Source of the DNA: Kappaphycus alvarezii
Taxonomy: Eukaryota; Rhodophyta; Florideophyceae; Gigartinales; Solieriaceae
Assembly: GCA_002205965.3 (NCBI GenBank)
Contig: NADL03000496.1
Coordinates: 434,001 to 498,000 of the forward strand
Direction of reading: 5' to 3'
Length of the DNA: 64,000 bases
The number at the start of each line of letters is the position of its first letter. Position 1 is the first letter of the stretch. The notes beneath the pieces were generated by a model. The model made no database searches and was not told the DNA's origin. It saw nothing but the letters and a program-made list of their open reading frames with translations. This document shows, piece after piece, positions 42,944 to 53,943 of the stretch. Position numbers and translations under genes: made by a program.

Positions 42944-44699
42944 TTAACAAAAGTCTAGTAAGTTTGTACGTCGTCCGGCGGTTGGTTCGTCAGAGACAGC
43001 GTGCTCTGCCTCAGATGGCTTACCTCGGAGCAAGTTATCCGAAACTCTTGTCTCATGGATCTCGATACGAGCATTATCCTGTAATGCGGTACCAAACTCA
43101 GGCATCCGCTGAGATTGAGCTGAATCAAGTTGGGTTCTGGCAGGGTTGATCTCAGGCTCCTGATGCGTGTCTGGAGACGCCGTAGGATGTATGACTGATT
43201 TCAGGCATATTCGTTTCCGTCTCTGCCGCATTTCCTCGTTTGGGTATTTCTTGTAATGTTGGAGAAGGTAAGGCAGGCGATGTTCGCCAACTACTTCAGT
43301 TCCAATCCTGACGAGACTTCTTCGAATAGTTACCATGAGTTCATTCTGACTTGATTCCGTGAAGAAACCAAACTTATTATCAAAGGCTTCCTCAGGTTGC
43401 GTGCGCCTGCAAAACTCCTCAACTTCAGGAAGCTTGATGTCACAAAGTTGGGCAAAGTTGTTCTTTCTGAGAGGCAGTCGGGCGACAGCTGGTACGCAGA
43501 CGGGAGTTTGAATTCCTGTTCCGATTTATCAGCCTTGAAATCATCCCTCGAGTGTGACTCTAGATTGTTATGGTGATGAACTTCGTCGTTCACAGTGCCT
43601 TCTTCCTGTCTTTGCAGTTCAGCTGCTTCAATAATAACTGGGTGGTTGATGCGAACCTGAAACACCTGATACTTTCTGGCGCTGGGATCCTTTCGAGGGT
43701 CATATCCATATCGAATCCATGCAAGGTAAAAAGGGCCTGGTCCCTGAAAACAGTAGCCCGCATTGACAATGACCCTCTTGAAAGAGCTGCGAAGATTCAT
43801 TGGGATGCCTTCCAGAAGAGCCCTTCGAATCCATATGGGCGAATTTTGAAAAGCTTGTCGATGAGCGCTTGCAAGGTAGCAGCTGAGTTCCTTCCTCTAA
43901 CTAAAGGCAAATTGTTACTTGGATGCGGGCTCACGGGTACTTGGTCGACATCAAGTTTGACCCTATGAAAGGCCCTCCAAGCGTTTTGCGTCCGACCTCC
44001 GATCTTCAATTAAGGCGCGATTAGCCGGCCTGCTGGTTTGGGGATTCGCATGGCTGCCTTGAAATTGCACGAAACTGTCGATACCAGAAGTCTGTGTCGC
44101 CGTATTCGAGCGTACAACGTAGAAAACGAGTAGGACGGAGGCGATCAATGAGGTAGTCGATATCGTCCTCGCGTGGCTCCCTGCAGAGTTGTTTTGCAAC
44201 AGGGAAGAGGGCCTCGCTGGCTACCTCTGAGGGACGTTTGAAAAGACGGTGGGGAGTACTCACTGTCGACTTTCGGGCCGTCTGGATCAGCTTGCGAGGA
44301 TGAAAACTGGTAATCAGCAATGCTATGAAATGATGTGATGGATGTTACTTGGCCCAGAGTTACAAAGGAGACATATGGGACTCGGGGTTTGACAGGGGAG
44401 AGGTGCTTACCTTGGTCGCCAGAGTGTTGTTGGTTACATCTGCACCTAGATTTGTAGAAACAGTAAGAACAAAAAGGTTAGATTTTGGCGAGAGCTCTTC
44501 CGAAGCAATGTTTGAAGGACTCGAACCATGCCGAGTCTAAGGTTGAGCCTTAGGCGGCGAGAATCGTCACCGAATGTGAGTCTAGTGATAGAACGACGGC
44601 ATCTTCACCCCCAAGTGCAGCTATGGCGTGTCGTGGGTCGTCTGGATTTCGCAGGAACCCTGGGAATTCGACAACAGCAAATGAGCAAAGAGTTTTCAT
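42944..44699 (-). pseudogene. TFIIIC subunit 5-like (GTF3C5/Tfc1/Sfc1) gene, multi-exon or degraded
   Basis: Minus-strand pieces in the right order match the RNA polymerase III factor that binds tRNA promoter A-box DNA. N-terminus from the ATG at 44699: FAVVEFPGFLRNPDDPRHAI, then AALGGEDAVVLS (family hallmark V-E-x-PG...LGG). Next is NLFVLTVSTNLGADVTNNTL ending at a good 5' splice site (GTAAGC, 44410-44405). Then RAFHRVKLDVDQVP and ALIDKLFKIRPYGF (44000-43850). The strongest block is FYLAWIRYGYDPRKDPSARK (about 43730-43690). Finally NNFAQLCDIKLPEVEEF and a charged tail ending at 42944. At least three frame changes lack obvious introns (near 44560, 43800 and 43500), so it is either a pseudogene or carries consensus errors. 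Converges on the C2H2 gene. Confidence 0.7.
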
Positions 44700-45277
44700 T
44701 TCGTTTCCTCGATGAATGCCCCTTTACGGATAGCTCTCCAAGCGGATCATACGGATTATGGAGCCGGTAAGTGGATGCAGTCTAGATGCGATGGATCTCC
44801 AAGGAACGAATGCAAGGTTCTGTTTGCACTGCCATGCGAAACCTCAACCGTCCACATCTCCCATATTCAAAAAACCCAAGAATTCCATTGTATGCGTTGA
44901 CAAAAGGTGATACTTGTGGTGCCCGGAAAAGCTATTGAGCAGCCACCAAAAAACTGAAATTTAAGGGATCTGATTGGCAATTTTTTCAAAAATCAGGCCA
45001 ATCGTAATCTTCTACTAAGATTACACTGCACAAATTTTCAAATCAGCAACTCGGGCGCTTTTTCTTGGGTGACACGGCAACGCTGCTAACCTCGTACATA
45101 CTCTGTAAGCCCACACCCACCTTCCTCCGGGTTACAGCCTGAAGTGAGTGAATAATTGCATCAGTGCTACAGTAATTTAGAGTTTTCAATATAGCCGGTG
45201 CTCCCACGTGTCTAACCCTAAGTCCACTGAGACCATCCTTTTTTCAGTTATTCACAATACTGTGCCGGAAATTTAAT
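44700..45277. other. Upstream region of the TFIIIC5-like locus
   Basis: No gene recognised. Contains AT-rich stretches and a doubled ATTGGC/AATCGTAATC region near 44970-45010. Ends at the TA target site of the mariner element. Confidence 0.35.
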
Positions 45278-45279
45278 TA

Positions 45280-45450
45280 CGACACCCCCTCTTTTCACCA
45301 ATAAAATGAGAACCAATAACTCAATTCAAGCGAAACTTTGCCAGACCTATTCTTTCTATCCATTATATAATGAAGCTAAGTCTTGTGTTCATTCGCCAAT
45401 TATTTTTAAAAAATATCTAAAAAAGGCTACCAGGAAGGGGGAAATCTGAT
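45280..45450. repeat. Left TIR of Tc1/mariner-like element
   Basis: Pairs with 46596-46746. Matching blocks include CCCCTCTTTTCAC, TGAGAACCAATA, TGAAGAAGCTAAGT-type sequence, GTGTTCATTC and AAAGGCTACC. Confidence 0.82.
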
Positions 45451-46477
45451 TACGACAGATAGTGCGTTTACCACATTAACATTAAGTAAACCTGCGTTTA
45501 AGTACTTAGTCTTCCTTCCCCCTTTCGCGCACCTCTCCGCATCGATGATCATGCTTTTGACAAAGGTTATATCGTAACTTCCGACCAGCTGACCCCATTC
45601 AGAAAGAATGCAACTCTTTAAGTCAGCGATGGTGTCAAACTGCTTTCCAATTAGCACATACCTCCCTAGAAATTACCCCCCATATGTTTTCGATATGATT
45701 AAAATATGGGGAGCGTGCTGGTCATGACAAACCATCATATTTTTCGACGAAGACCACTCCAAAGTCAAATTAGCTTTGAGTATAGAGGCTTGTTTTTGTT
45801 GGAATTTACATGTTTCCAGAATAAAGAAGTCGCAAACGGTACAAGATAAGCCTCTAATATATCGCAATACTTAGAAGCATTTTGACGGCCATTAAGAAAT
45901 GCGATTTCGGAAGTAACCACTCTCGCAAAATGCTCCTCGAACCATCAAAACCCTATCTTCATTTAACTGGCGGGAGATCACTGTTTCCTCGTGCCGGAGG
46001 TCATGCAAGTAGGATTTACATCCATCAAGTCCGTTCTGAATTCCACTTTTTTTCGTCTGAAAACACCACACGAGCCCACTGTTGATGAGATCAGTTGTGT
46101 CTCTCCGAGCCCAATCCAGAAGAGCTTTGATGTGAGATTTTGTGATGAGTTGCTCAGTTTCAACTTATTATATTGCCGCTGGGGTGCAGCGGCTAATAGC
46201 TGGCGTATGCGGTTAGAAATGGTTCGTATTTGAGCTTGGTTGAGGTTGTTAGCGATTTGAAGCCTCGCGAAATATACGGCGCTTGTCAGCATTACTGATT
46301 TTGCAATTTTTTCTTATATTTTTTCTCACTCAATAGTTCTCTGGATCCCGAAGAAACAACAAATACAAGAAAGAGAACGTTTAACACGTCCGTGATCTCG
46401 GTGAGAGGTATTTCTAGCTTTTGGAGCTTAAAAGTCCCTTCTTTTTCTCTCTCCGTCAAACTTGGCTTTAAAACCAT
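45427..46477 (-). pseudogene. Tc1/mariner-family transposase, frameshifted
   Basis: The frame begins at 46477 with MVLKPSLTEREKEGTFKLQK and LEIPLTEITDVLN, an N-terminal helix-turn-helix. Next at 46292-46000 are TISNRIRQLLA and VFRRKKVEF (family FSDEKKF region, degraded). The end of the catalytic domain is at 45730-45640: MMVCHDQHAPH corresponds to the QDNAPCH motif with the second aspartate, and NHIENIWGVISREVCANW to NPIENLWG, keeping the final acidic residue. Several frame changes and a lost first aspartate region make it inactive. Fills the element bounded by the TIRs. Confidence 0.78.
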
Positions 46478-46595
46478 GTTGTGAGTGCTGGTGGCCTGTT
46501 TGGATCAAGTTCCAAACCACCTGGAAGCATTTTCGGTCCTTAAAGGCGGTATGATTGGCGGGAACGCCCTAATAGTATTATTACTAAAAAATGAC

Positions 46596-46746
46596 GTAAT
46601 TAGATTTTCCCCTCCCTGGGTAGCCTTTCTTAATATTTTTTAAAAGTAATTGGAGAATGAACACAAAACTTAGCTTCTTCATATAGTAGATATCGCTTTA
46701 ATTGACATATTGGTTCTCAATTTCTTTGTGAAAAGAGGGGTTGACT
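46596..46746. repeat. Right TIR of Tc1/mariner-like element
   Basis: Reverse complement of 45280-45450 with scattered differences. Ends GTGAAAAGAGGGGTTGACT before TA. Confidence 0.82.
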
Positions 46747-46748
46747 TA

Positions 46749-47356
46749 ATTGAATATCCGTCACTGTAATGGACAGGACTGCGAGCAACTTGGTGATGTA
46801 CGTAGCCCCTAGTAACCGCTTACAGAAAGAGAAACCCATGTACAGGTACTGAACAACTGAAAGTACAGCACGGCATATTCTCTCATTACAGAAACCGACT
46901 AAACATATCAGCTGACTAAAACTATTTTCTCCCTCGAAATGACTCCTTACAAGAAATTGGCAAATACGCAAAAAGAGCTCGTACAGTGCTGGCAGTAAAC
47001 TGTATTTCTTTAGCATGCTCTTGTAATACTGTAAACACTGTACAGTATGGAAGTTGACCCCTGAAAGTGCTACCTCAACAGTACTTCTGTATGCGCACTG
47101 GCGGCGAGGCTGGTACAGTATGGAGTAGGAGCTACTGTTGGTTGCTTCTGAAGGGTCACCAAATATCTGCCCTTTTTGACTACTTGCATGACGCTTTTTG
47201 TCCTCAGTTTTCTTTTTTATCAGATACTGTACTCTAGGATTATTTTTATTATTTTCTACAGTATTTTAGTTATTGTCGGCCTCGCAGCATGTGGCTTGAT
47301 GGGACAAATGTTGCATTCTGGATTGTTTTTAATTATATATATATGTTTGAAGTACA
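46749..47356. other. No gene recognised
   Basis: AT-rich, with ACTGTACAG-type palindromes at 47030-47045. The hydrophobic open frame at 47176-47445 runs into the LTR and is not supported as a gene. Confidence 0.35.
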
Positions 47357-47360
47357 GTAC
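47357..47360. repeat. Target-site duplication GTAC of outer gypsy element (left)
   Basis: GTAC precedes the left LTR and follows the right LTR at 63800-63803. A 5-bp duplication does not fit. The site lies inside AGTACAGTAC. Confidence 0.75.
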
Positions 47361-47658
47361 TGTAACGGCTCAATTAGTACGTGGCATGTGCACGCGTATT
47401 GTCAGTCTAGTACAGTGGCAGTTGCATTATGGACTACTGCATTAATGCATTCGGGTCAAATGCAACTACGGCATTCGATTCAATTACTGCATTTGATTCA
47501 TTTTAGTGCACAGTTCGGTAGTACATTAGTGACTTTACAGCACCTCGCTAGTCTATATAAAGTGCCCCTGGCCTGGTCTCCAGGCCCAGAGAGGCATCAG
47601 TGTTCGTGTGACAAGCAACCTGATCCGTGCTTTACAGTCTTCGCAGTAAGCTGTAACA
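47361..47658 (+). repeat. 5' LTR of outer gypsy element
   Basis: TGTAACGGCTCAATTAG...GCTGTAACA. Contains an AAATGCAACTACGGCATTCG region with repeated TGCATT words and a TATA box at 47552. The sequence just inside (TAAAATCGATTTACC) does not look like a standard TGG primer-binding site. Confidence 0.92.
47552..47561 (+). promoter_or_regulatory. LTR TATA box TCTATATAAA
   Basis: Located 97 bp before the LTR end, with the expected spacing to an RNA start inside the LTR. Conserved in the right LTR at 63693. Confidence 0.5.
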
Positions 47659-48023
47659 TAAAATCGATTTACCAGCACGACTACCCGAGCTAGTCATTGC
47701 GAGGGTGCAATCAAGGTACGAAAGTCTTCAGAATCTGGGACGGCATCCAACGTCCGAGGCAAGGCCAGCCTTATTTGAAGAACTCATCTTCTTGGTGCGT
47801 CCGCGAAGGGCACTTTTCGGATTCACGGGATCTAGACTTCTCGTAGGCACGTTAAACAAGGGCTATAAGCTGACAATAAGGGAGGGGACTCCCGGGAAGA
47901 ATTTTGTGCGCACGAGGCGAGCATTCGCCGGTTCAAGAGGATACATCCTCGAAAAAGTCGAAGTCAGAGCCAGGGTCGCAACCTGCTGACTGAGAAGGTC
48001 AAGTTTCGCCTAAGGAAAGAAAC

Positions 48024-49144
48024 ATGGTTCGCCCGGGAACAAGAGCGAATCCAAATTCAGAAATGCCGGACCAAAGTCAGGAAGGTGCTGAGCTTCAGCC
48101 AGGAGATTCGATTCCTCAAGACTCTGTTATGCATCACGCAGAGGATGAAATCAAAGGAGAAGCCACGCCACAAGACAGTCAGTGCACTGTTGAGGTAATG
48201 GAGGAACTTCGTGGGCGGTCAATTGGCATTTCGACCGTACTAAAGGAGATGGTTCAGCTTACCAGTAAGTTCGGACAGATAAAAGGGATTCCAAGGGGTC
48301 ATTCTGCGGAAGTCAACACAGAAGAAGCCCATATGGAGATGGCGACCGAAGAAGATGAAGACAGGATTGAGTCAAAGAAGGATTCCCGCGGCACTTATCC
48401 GGTACACGTAGCCCACAAAATATACAAAAGCTCTCTCGAAAACTCTCGATGTCGTAAGGCCGGAGACGGCTCCTTCTTTGATGCTAAAAGAACATGGTAC
48501 CGCCTATTAAAGGACTTCCCAATTCAGGAGAGTGACGAGAGGCGCCTTCTCTTGTGCATTCGAAAGAGATGCGGCTAGAATTTTCGAGAGTGTGGCGAGT
48601 GTGCACTGGAATGCCAACGCAGATGAGCTCTGGGACCACTTGGAGGCTAGACTGTGCAACAAAGCGCAGCTAAGTGCATTGCAGGACAAGTTTTTCAATA
48701 TGAAATGGAATCAGAAATATGAAAATGTGTCCGCTTTTGGAGAACGTTTAAGGTCTGCTTCCATGACTCTGCAGATTCCAATCTCAGACGAAATTATGGT
48801 GAACCGCTTTAAAGCAGGTCTGCCCCCAAGTCTCCAGGAGCAAGCAATTCTGGTATCAGGGACTACGACACCGTGGTAAGTACCATTTCTAGGTTTGCGG
48901 CAGTACGTCAGTCTGCGAGTCGGGAAAGTGTCCGGCAAGTCCAAGAGCCAGTCAAGCAATACATGGAGTACCGCGTGGGGAAGCAGGGTATAAATATCCT
49001 CAAGTAACCTGCTATTACTGCCACGAAAAGGGCCATATGGTTAGGGACTGTTGGAAGAAGAAGAATGACGTGATGCGGCGCTATCGTGGTAAAATCCCAC
49101 AGGGGGAAGGCCTGGGGGGTCCGAAGCCCCCATTCGAGAAGTAG
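48024..49144 (+). pseudogene. Gag of outer gypsy element, frameshifted
   Basis: The first frame, 48024-48578, has an acidic N-terminus (QSQEGAELQPGDSIPQDS) and helical parts. Overlapping it, 48532-48879 reads ELWDHLEARLCNKAQLSALQ and FGERLRSASMTLQIPISDEI, typical of retrotransposon gag capsid domains. A third frame near 49007-49144 supplies a CCHC knuckle CYYCHEKGHMVRDCWKKK. The three frames are +1/+1 related without clear programmed sites, so indels are the likely cause. Confidence 0.75.
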
Positions 49145-49215
49145 GGCCTCCATGGGAGGTAAAAAACAAGCGTGAGGGTGTTTGCGCTTGTCGGGAGCCG
49201 ATTTGGTGGCAGGGG

Positions 49216-49700
49216 ATGGTTGACGATGAAGAGGTGGCAGTCCCAGTCAAGATATTTGGGGACGATATTCAGGCACCAATAGATACAGCAGCTTCATCAA
49301 TCTGGGTGGACTGGAAGTGGTTCCAGGATAATGGGGGATGTTGCATCCAACAGATGGTAGAGCTCGTGCGGTGGATGGTCGGGGTGTTGAAGTCAAAGGG
49401 GAAGGCTCCGTCGAGTTCCATATATGGGGACTGAGTTTTTGCGAAAATGTCCGTGTAATGACCCAACTTCCGGACAAGCTGTTGATAGGGCGGCGGTTCT
49501 GGCGAAAGCACAAGCTTTGGCTAGACTTGGAAACGGATTCAGCGTCCATATTGTATCATGGGAAGAGGGTCAAGGGTCCGTTATCCACACGGGAAGAGCA
49601 AGGAACTCGTGCATGAAACAATTCAGGCGGTCATTGAGGACCATGAAGTGGACAAAGCCATAGAGGCAATGGAACTTTTGAGTTTTCTTCAAGCAAGGAG
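49216..49700 (+). pseudogene. Aspartic protease region of outer gypsy element
   Basis: VAVPVKIFGDDIQAPIDTAA followed by SSIWVDWKWF is a retropepsin start, with DTAAS instead of the usual DTGAS; the aspartate is kept but the glycine of the fireman's-grip motif is alanine. The second half, LPDKLLIGRRFWRKHKLWLD, lies in another frame (49338-49616). The next frame, near 49580-49690, reads VDKAIEAMELLSFLQ. The frames differ by single-base indels. Confidence 0.65.
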
Positions 49701-51260
49701 ATGCAAGGTAAGCTTCGTGACCTGTTGTGGGAGCGTCGACATATTTTCAAGGGCCTTGGGAAAATTGTAGGAATACAGCACAGGATATCACTGAAACCCA
49801 ACGTGGAGCCGGTCTGTGCCCCGATGCGGAGGCGATCACCCAAAGAGGAAGAGATCGAGCGCCTTTCAATGCAGAGGCTTATTGAACTTGGGGTTCTAGA
49901 GCCGTCAGTATCCTTGGGCTACGAATAATGTGTTTGTGAAAAAAAAGGATTCAGGAATTCGGGTTACATCCGATTTCCAACGCCTAAATGATCTCACCAT
50001 CACAGACTCTTATCCAATGGAGAACATGCGAGAGATCTTGGACTGGTTGGGTGGTAAGAAGATCTTCTCAGTCTTTGACCTTAAGGATGGCTTCTACCAG
50101 GTCCCTTTACATCCTGATTCCAGGCCATTTACGGCGGTGCGAACAGTGCTAGGCCTATATCAATACACCGACTGCCTATGGGGTTGAAAAACGCTCCTGG
50201 AACTTTCCAACGGGTAGTCAACAACATCTTGGGGGATCGGAAGGGGAGAGACGTATTGGACCTTCCTAGATGATACAAGCATCGGAACTGGCACTGAGGA
50301 GGAGCATCTCGATTCCTTAGGTGCCATATTGGATACTCTGCTCAAGGCTGGTGTGAGACTCAAGTTATCCAAGTGCTCCTTTGGGGTTCGGCGAGCGGAA
50401 GTATTGGGCCATGTAGTGGACGAAGAAGGTTTGAGGCCTTCCGACAAGCACATTGAGGCTATCAGGAACCTGGTCGAGCCGGCATCAGGGGATGAACTAA
50501 TGAGATTTCTGGGGCTCGTGAACTTCTTCGCTGCATTCGTAGACCATTTTGCGGACAAAGCCGCCCCACTCTATGAGTCCTCAAGGGGACAGGGTTTTTC
50601 CAAGAAAAGGCGGCATGGGGAGCGACTGATTATACCGGACTGGTCGGATAAATGGGGTATAGCGCAAGAGAAGGCCTGGAAAATGTTGAAGGATGACTTA
50701 AGTAAGCCAGAGGTCTTAGCCGCGCCTATCCGGGGAGGAAACAAAAGGGTGATGACAGACGCCAGCTCATACGGACTCGGTGGAGTTTTGCTGCAAGCCG
50801 ATGAGACACGATGGCGTCCCATCTCGTTCGCCAGCAGAGCCCTTCGGAAATCGGAGAAAAACTATGCACCCACGGAGAAAGAGTGCTTGGCAATCGTGTA
50901 CGCCTTACAAAAATGGCGGCATTATCTGCATGGAGAATCTTTCACGGTAGTTACAGACCATTTGTCACTGAAATGGTTGCTTAACCTTAAAGAGCCTCGG
51001 GAGAAGTTGGCCAGGTGGGTCATTGCAATTCAGGATTTTGACTTCAATATAGAGCACCGTAACGGACCAGAACTAGTTGTCCCAGACACCCTGAGCCGGG
51101 ACGCAGTCCCGAAGCCCCTATGCCAGAGGTGCTACGGGGAAATTGATTCCAAGAGTTTGGAGCGGGCTAGGGAGGAGGCAGGGAAAGAAGCCATTTCGAG
51201 ACTTGTAGAAGAACATCAGGGCAGAACACCAGAGCACGACCACAAACGATACCCGCCAGA
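49701..51260 (+). pseudogene. Reverse transcriptase-RNase H of outer gypsy element
   Basis: RT frames: HRISLKPNVEPVCAPMRRRS (49790), KDSGIRVTSDFQRLNDLTIT and FSVFDLKDGFYQVPLHPDSR (first catalytic aspartate, 50070), LPMGLKNAPGTFQR (50175), then FLDDTSIGTGTEEEH (catalytic FLDD, 50262), LLKAGVRLKLSKCSFGV and ELMRFLGLVNFFAAF. RNase H is continuous: MTDASSYGLGGVLLQADE, EKECLAIVYALQKWRHYL, FTVVTDHLSLKWLLNL, VPDTLSRDAVP. One in-frame stretch spans 50254-51260; breaks occur near 49925 and 50165. All acidic catalytic residues are retained. Confidence 0.85.
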
Positions 51261-51269
51261 TAACAGCGA

Positions 51270-52283
51270 TTGCGGGAGACGCAGATCGCAGAGTTTGGGG
51301 ACCTGCAGGCCTACGCACGATCGCAGGATAAGTTCTTGGTGGATGAAGACGGGGTTCTGCGATACTCCGGAAGAGATGAGCTTCCCATTGTGACGCCAAA
51401 GTCATTAGTGCCTGAGGTCCTTAAATGGGTCCATGGTTCACAAGTGCATGGGCACTACGGTCTCCGACGAACGATATGCAAGTTGCTTCCTCGGTACTAC
51501 TGGAAGGGGATGCGGCGTGATGTGGCTGCATTCCTGAGGAACTGTCTGCAGTGCACAGTAGCACGGGAGCGTAATCCAGCCCGACAGGCTCCTTTGGAGG
51601 TGGTTCATCCGAAACGAAGGTTTCAGCAGGTCGCTTTTGACATCCAGACGATCACTCCACGCACGGCAAGCGGTAACATCAAAGTTCTAGCAATAATTGA
51701 TGTCTTCACAAGATTTGTAAGGGCTAAGGCCATACCGGATGAAAGGGCTGAGACTATTTCGAAAGTGCTCATCGACGAATGGATTTCGATATTCGGCCCG
51801 ATGGAGACCTTGATGTCAGATGGGGGTCCAAACTTGACTGGATCGGTGGTGAGAAGTCTGACTGATTTCTTGGGCATCGGTAGAATGCAGGCATATCCGT
51901 TTCATCCTCAAGCGAATGGCACAGTAGAGAGATGGAACCGTACCCTTATCAAGGACCTGGCGAGTTTTATGGCCACCGGCACGGAGGATTGGGATGAACA
52001 CGTCACCTTAGCATGTTTTCGGTACAATACCGGCGTGTGCGCAGCGACCGGTATCACGCCGTACAAGGCTATGTTTGGGGTTGAAGCATTCCAGTCCTGG
52101 GGCGAAGTGGAAACAGCCTGTTTTGAAGACGAGCCGGAGGATCTTCCCAGTCGCTTAAAACTTCTTCACCACCGCTTATATGTCCAAGGAAGAAATTCAA
52201 GGTCCAGAGCCAAGAGAGAATATGACAAACGGGTCAATCCGATCGAATTTAGGAGGGAGATCGCGTCTTGCTATGGTCAGTAG
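51270..52283 (+). CDS. Integrase of outer gypsy element
   Basis: An open stretch of 337 codons; it is part of Pol, and the ATG is not a real start. The HHCC zinc finger is VHGSQVHGHYGLRRTICKLL with CLQC. The catalytic core has VAFDIQTITP, TLMSDGGPNLTGS and ANGTVERWNRTLIKDL, the complete DDE triad, followed by FRYNTGVCAATGITPYKAMF. The GPYRV-type C-terminal motif (KPWIGPYRVKKG, near 52315) sits one frame over after an indel at about 52275. Confidence 0.85.
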   Translation: MRETQIAEFGDLQAYARSQDKFLVDEDGVLRYSGRDELPIVTPKSLVPEVLKWVHGSQVHGHYGLRRTICKLLPRYYWKGMRRDVAAFLRNCLQCTVARERNPARQAPLEVVHPKRRFQQVAFDIQTITPRTASGNIKVLAIIDVFTRFVRAKAIPDERAETISKVLIDEWISIFGPMETLMSDGGPNLTGSVVRSLTDFLGIGRMQAYPFHPQANGTVERWNRTLIKDLASFMATGTEDWDEHVTLACFRYNTGVCAATGITPYKAMFGVEAFQSWGEVETACFEDEPEDLPSRLKLLHHRLYVQGRNSRSRAKREYDKRVNPIEFRREIASCYGQ

Positions 52284-52371
52284 AATTGAGCAAAGCCGAA
52301 GGAAATAAGGTCATCAAGCCCTGGATTGGACCGTATAGGGTCAAGAAAGGCTAGGAAGAGTCGGATATATC

Positions 52372-52767
52372 TTGGAGTCTGAAGTAGGGGGTAAGGTAGC
52401 CAGATCACACGCCAACAGGCTGCGAAGGATCGGAGCTCAAGTTGCAGAAACTGGAAACCCTGCCGATGGTGTGTTCCCGGATTCCTTACGAACAGTGAAG
52501 AAAATATCTGGAGAAGAGACAAGGAGGAATGAGAAGACAGGTGAATTAGAACGTCATTTCAAGGTACAACTTTCGGGAAGAAAGTCGCCCAGATGGACCC
52601 CGGAAAGTGAATTACCGGAAGTTGTGGTGCGTTTGTATGAAATTCGTGTAGCCAAAGGGGTTGATAACCCGCTCTCGCAGGACGGCCCAGATTCCCACTG
52701 GGAGACTACGCTACAGGCTTCGGACACTCTTCAGGAGTCGGACTCCAGGCCCCTACAGACCCTGTAG
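52372..52767 (+). CDS. Chromo-like C-terminal tail of outer gypsy Pol
   Basis: The frame follows the integrase GPY motif. It reads VKKISGEETRRNEKTGELER, then HFKVQLSGRKSPRWTPESEL, like the chromodomain pattern (I..eR...g..yLVkW.G....tW....L) found at integrase ends of chromoviruses, where it directs integration to chromatin. Similarity is by pattern only. Ends at a stop at 52765. Confidence 0.5.
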   Translation: MESEVGGKVARSHANRLRRIGAQVAETGNPADGVFPDSLRTVKKISGEETRRNEKTGELERHFKVQLSGRKSPRWTPESELPEVVVRLYEIRVAKGVDNPLSQDGPDSHWETTLQASDTLQESDSRPLQTL

Positions 52768-53938
52768 GTGGGACACGATTTCATCGCTAACCACATCTTG
52801 CGCGAATCAAGATGGGCCAGGTACCCTTGCATCATTGCAAGGATCCCTAGGTGTCGGACACCCGGCCCCAGCGACCCGCTGGGTAGGACGTGGTTTCAGC
52901 TGCCTGTCTCATCCTGCACGCACGGGATGGGTGCAAATGATCCTTATGAGACGTCCCAAGGAAGCTACTAGCGGAAGCCCGTTTTCGCCCTTAGCCCAGC
53001 TGGCCTCTTGCAGGAAATTGCGCGGCCAGTTCCAATCAAGACAAAGACTGCACGCCACGACACCCTGTCTGCCGGAAATACTCGCTTGCACTCACCGTTA
53101 TCCGCCCCTAAGGACCGGTCGAGGCAGCATGGCAGTACGACCGGCATTAGTTCAAGTCGCCAGGCTCGCGTCCGCGATAAAGTCGCATCGACCGCTCGTC
53201 GTCCAAGCCTTGCTGAAACGGATGGTACGGAATCACCGACCGTAGGTATGTAAGGGGGTGCAAATGCAGGGTCCTGAAGTATGCTTACAGTAGGCTACAG
53301 TTACTGGGCCTCAACGGTTACTGTACCCGGGCCTCAATGGTTACTGTACCTGGCCTCAAATCGGTGCTGCAGGTTGTGCTACTGTAAGAGGACCCACTGT
53401 AAGGCATTTCTCTCTTGATGTACGTAGTTCCGCCTTCATTCGAGTGAAGTGGTTGAGCGACGAGGTTGAGAGCCGAGGGGTAGACTGGGAAGTGCAGGAT
53501 AGTGAAGGGGTCAGAGAAGCGAGCGCATCGTGTAGTTCGTGCGACTCAGGAGAGTGCGGGAGCCCAGAATTTTCGTTGCGAAGGATGCAGATCGGGCACA
53601 GCCCGCTGGTCGAGGCACGAGCGGAATTAGAAAGCAAACTCGGCATCCCCAGTGCGACGACAGCGGCAACACCTGCAGTTGGGTGTGGAGAGTTCGTTGA
53701 TGCCGGGCCAGGCTCGACAACACCACGACAGGCCCTTGCACACTATGCAAACATGCTTCGTTGTAGTTCGCTCATGCGTTCTCCAAGTGAGGTTGTAGCG
53801 AGTCCCAAATGCTTCTCCCCGTAGCACAGGTGACCGCGAGTCCTTGAGTACGACGTTACAATGTACATCGTCCTGTGAGGCGTTGGTCCAAACCTTCGCT
53901 TGCAACATGTGCACGTCCATCTTTTTCGCCACGAGGGT
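52768..53938. other. Extra internal DNA of outer gypsy element, left of copy B
   Basis: Between the pol stop and copy B. Open frames exist on both strands (for example plus 53444-53824, minus 53356-53646 and 53743-53985) with cysteine pairs, but none is recognised. A tandem GGCCTCAAYGGTTACTGTACC repeat lies at 53309-53360. In the pre-insertion element it continues at 61418. Confidence 0.4.
53309..53362. repeat. Tandem repeat, unit about 25 bp
   Basis: GGGCCTCAACGGTTACTGTA repeated two and a half times with small changes. Confidence 0.7.
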
Positions 53939-53943
53939 ATGGC
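53939..53943. repeat. Target-site duplication ATGGC of gypsy copy B (left)
   Basis: ATGGC precedes TGAT at 53944 and is repeated at 61413-61417 just after ATCA. Confidence 0.92.

Larger units (their letters stand above)
45280..46746 (-). mobile_element. Tc1/mariner-like transposon, 1,467 bp with long TIRs
   Basis: Bounded by TA dinucleotides (45278-45279, 46747-46748), the signature of this superfamily. The left end CGACACCCCCTCTTTTCAC and the right end (reverse complement AGTCAACCCCTCTTTTCAC) start inverted repeats of about 150-170 bp, with many substitutions and small indels. One decayed transposase on the minus strand fills the interior. Confidence 0.85.

Noticed and set aside
47176..47445. 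Hydrophobic 89-codon frame that could be a membrane protein
   Set aside because: It runs across the start of the 298-bp LTR and consists of AT-rich intergenic sequence; no family pattern.
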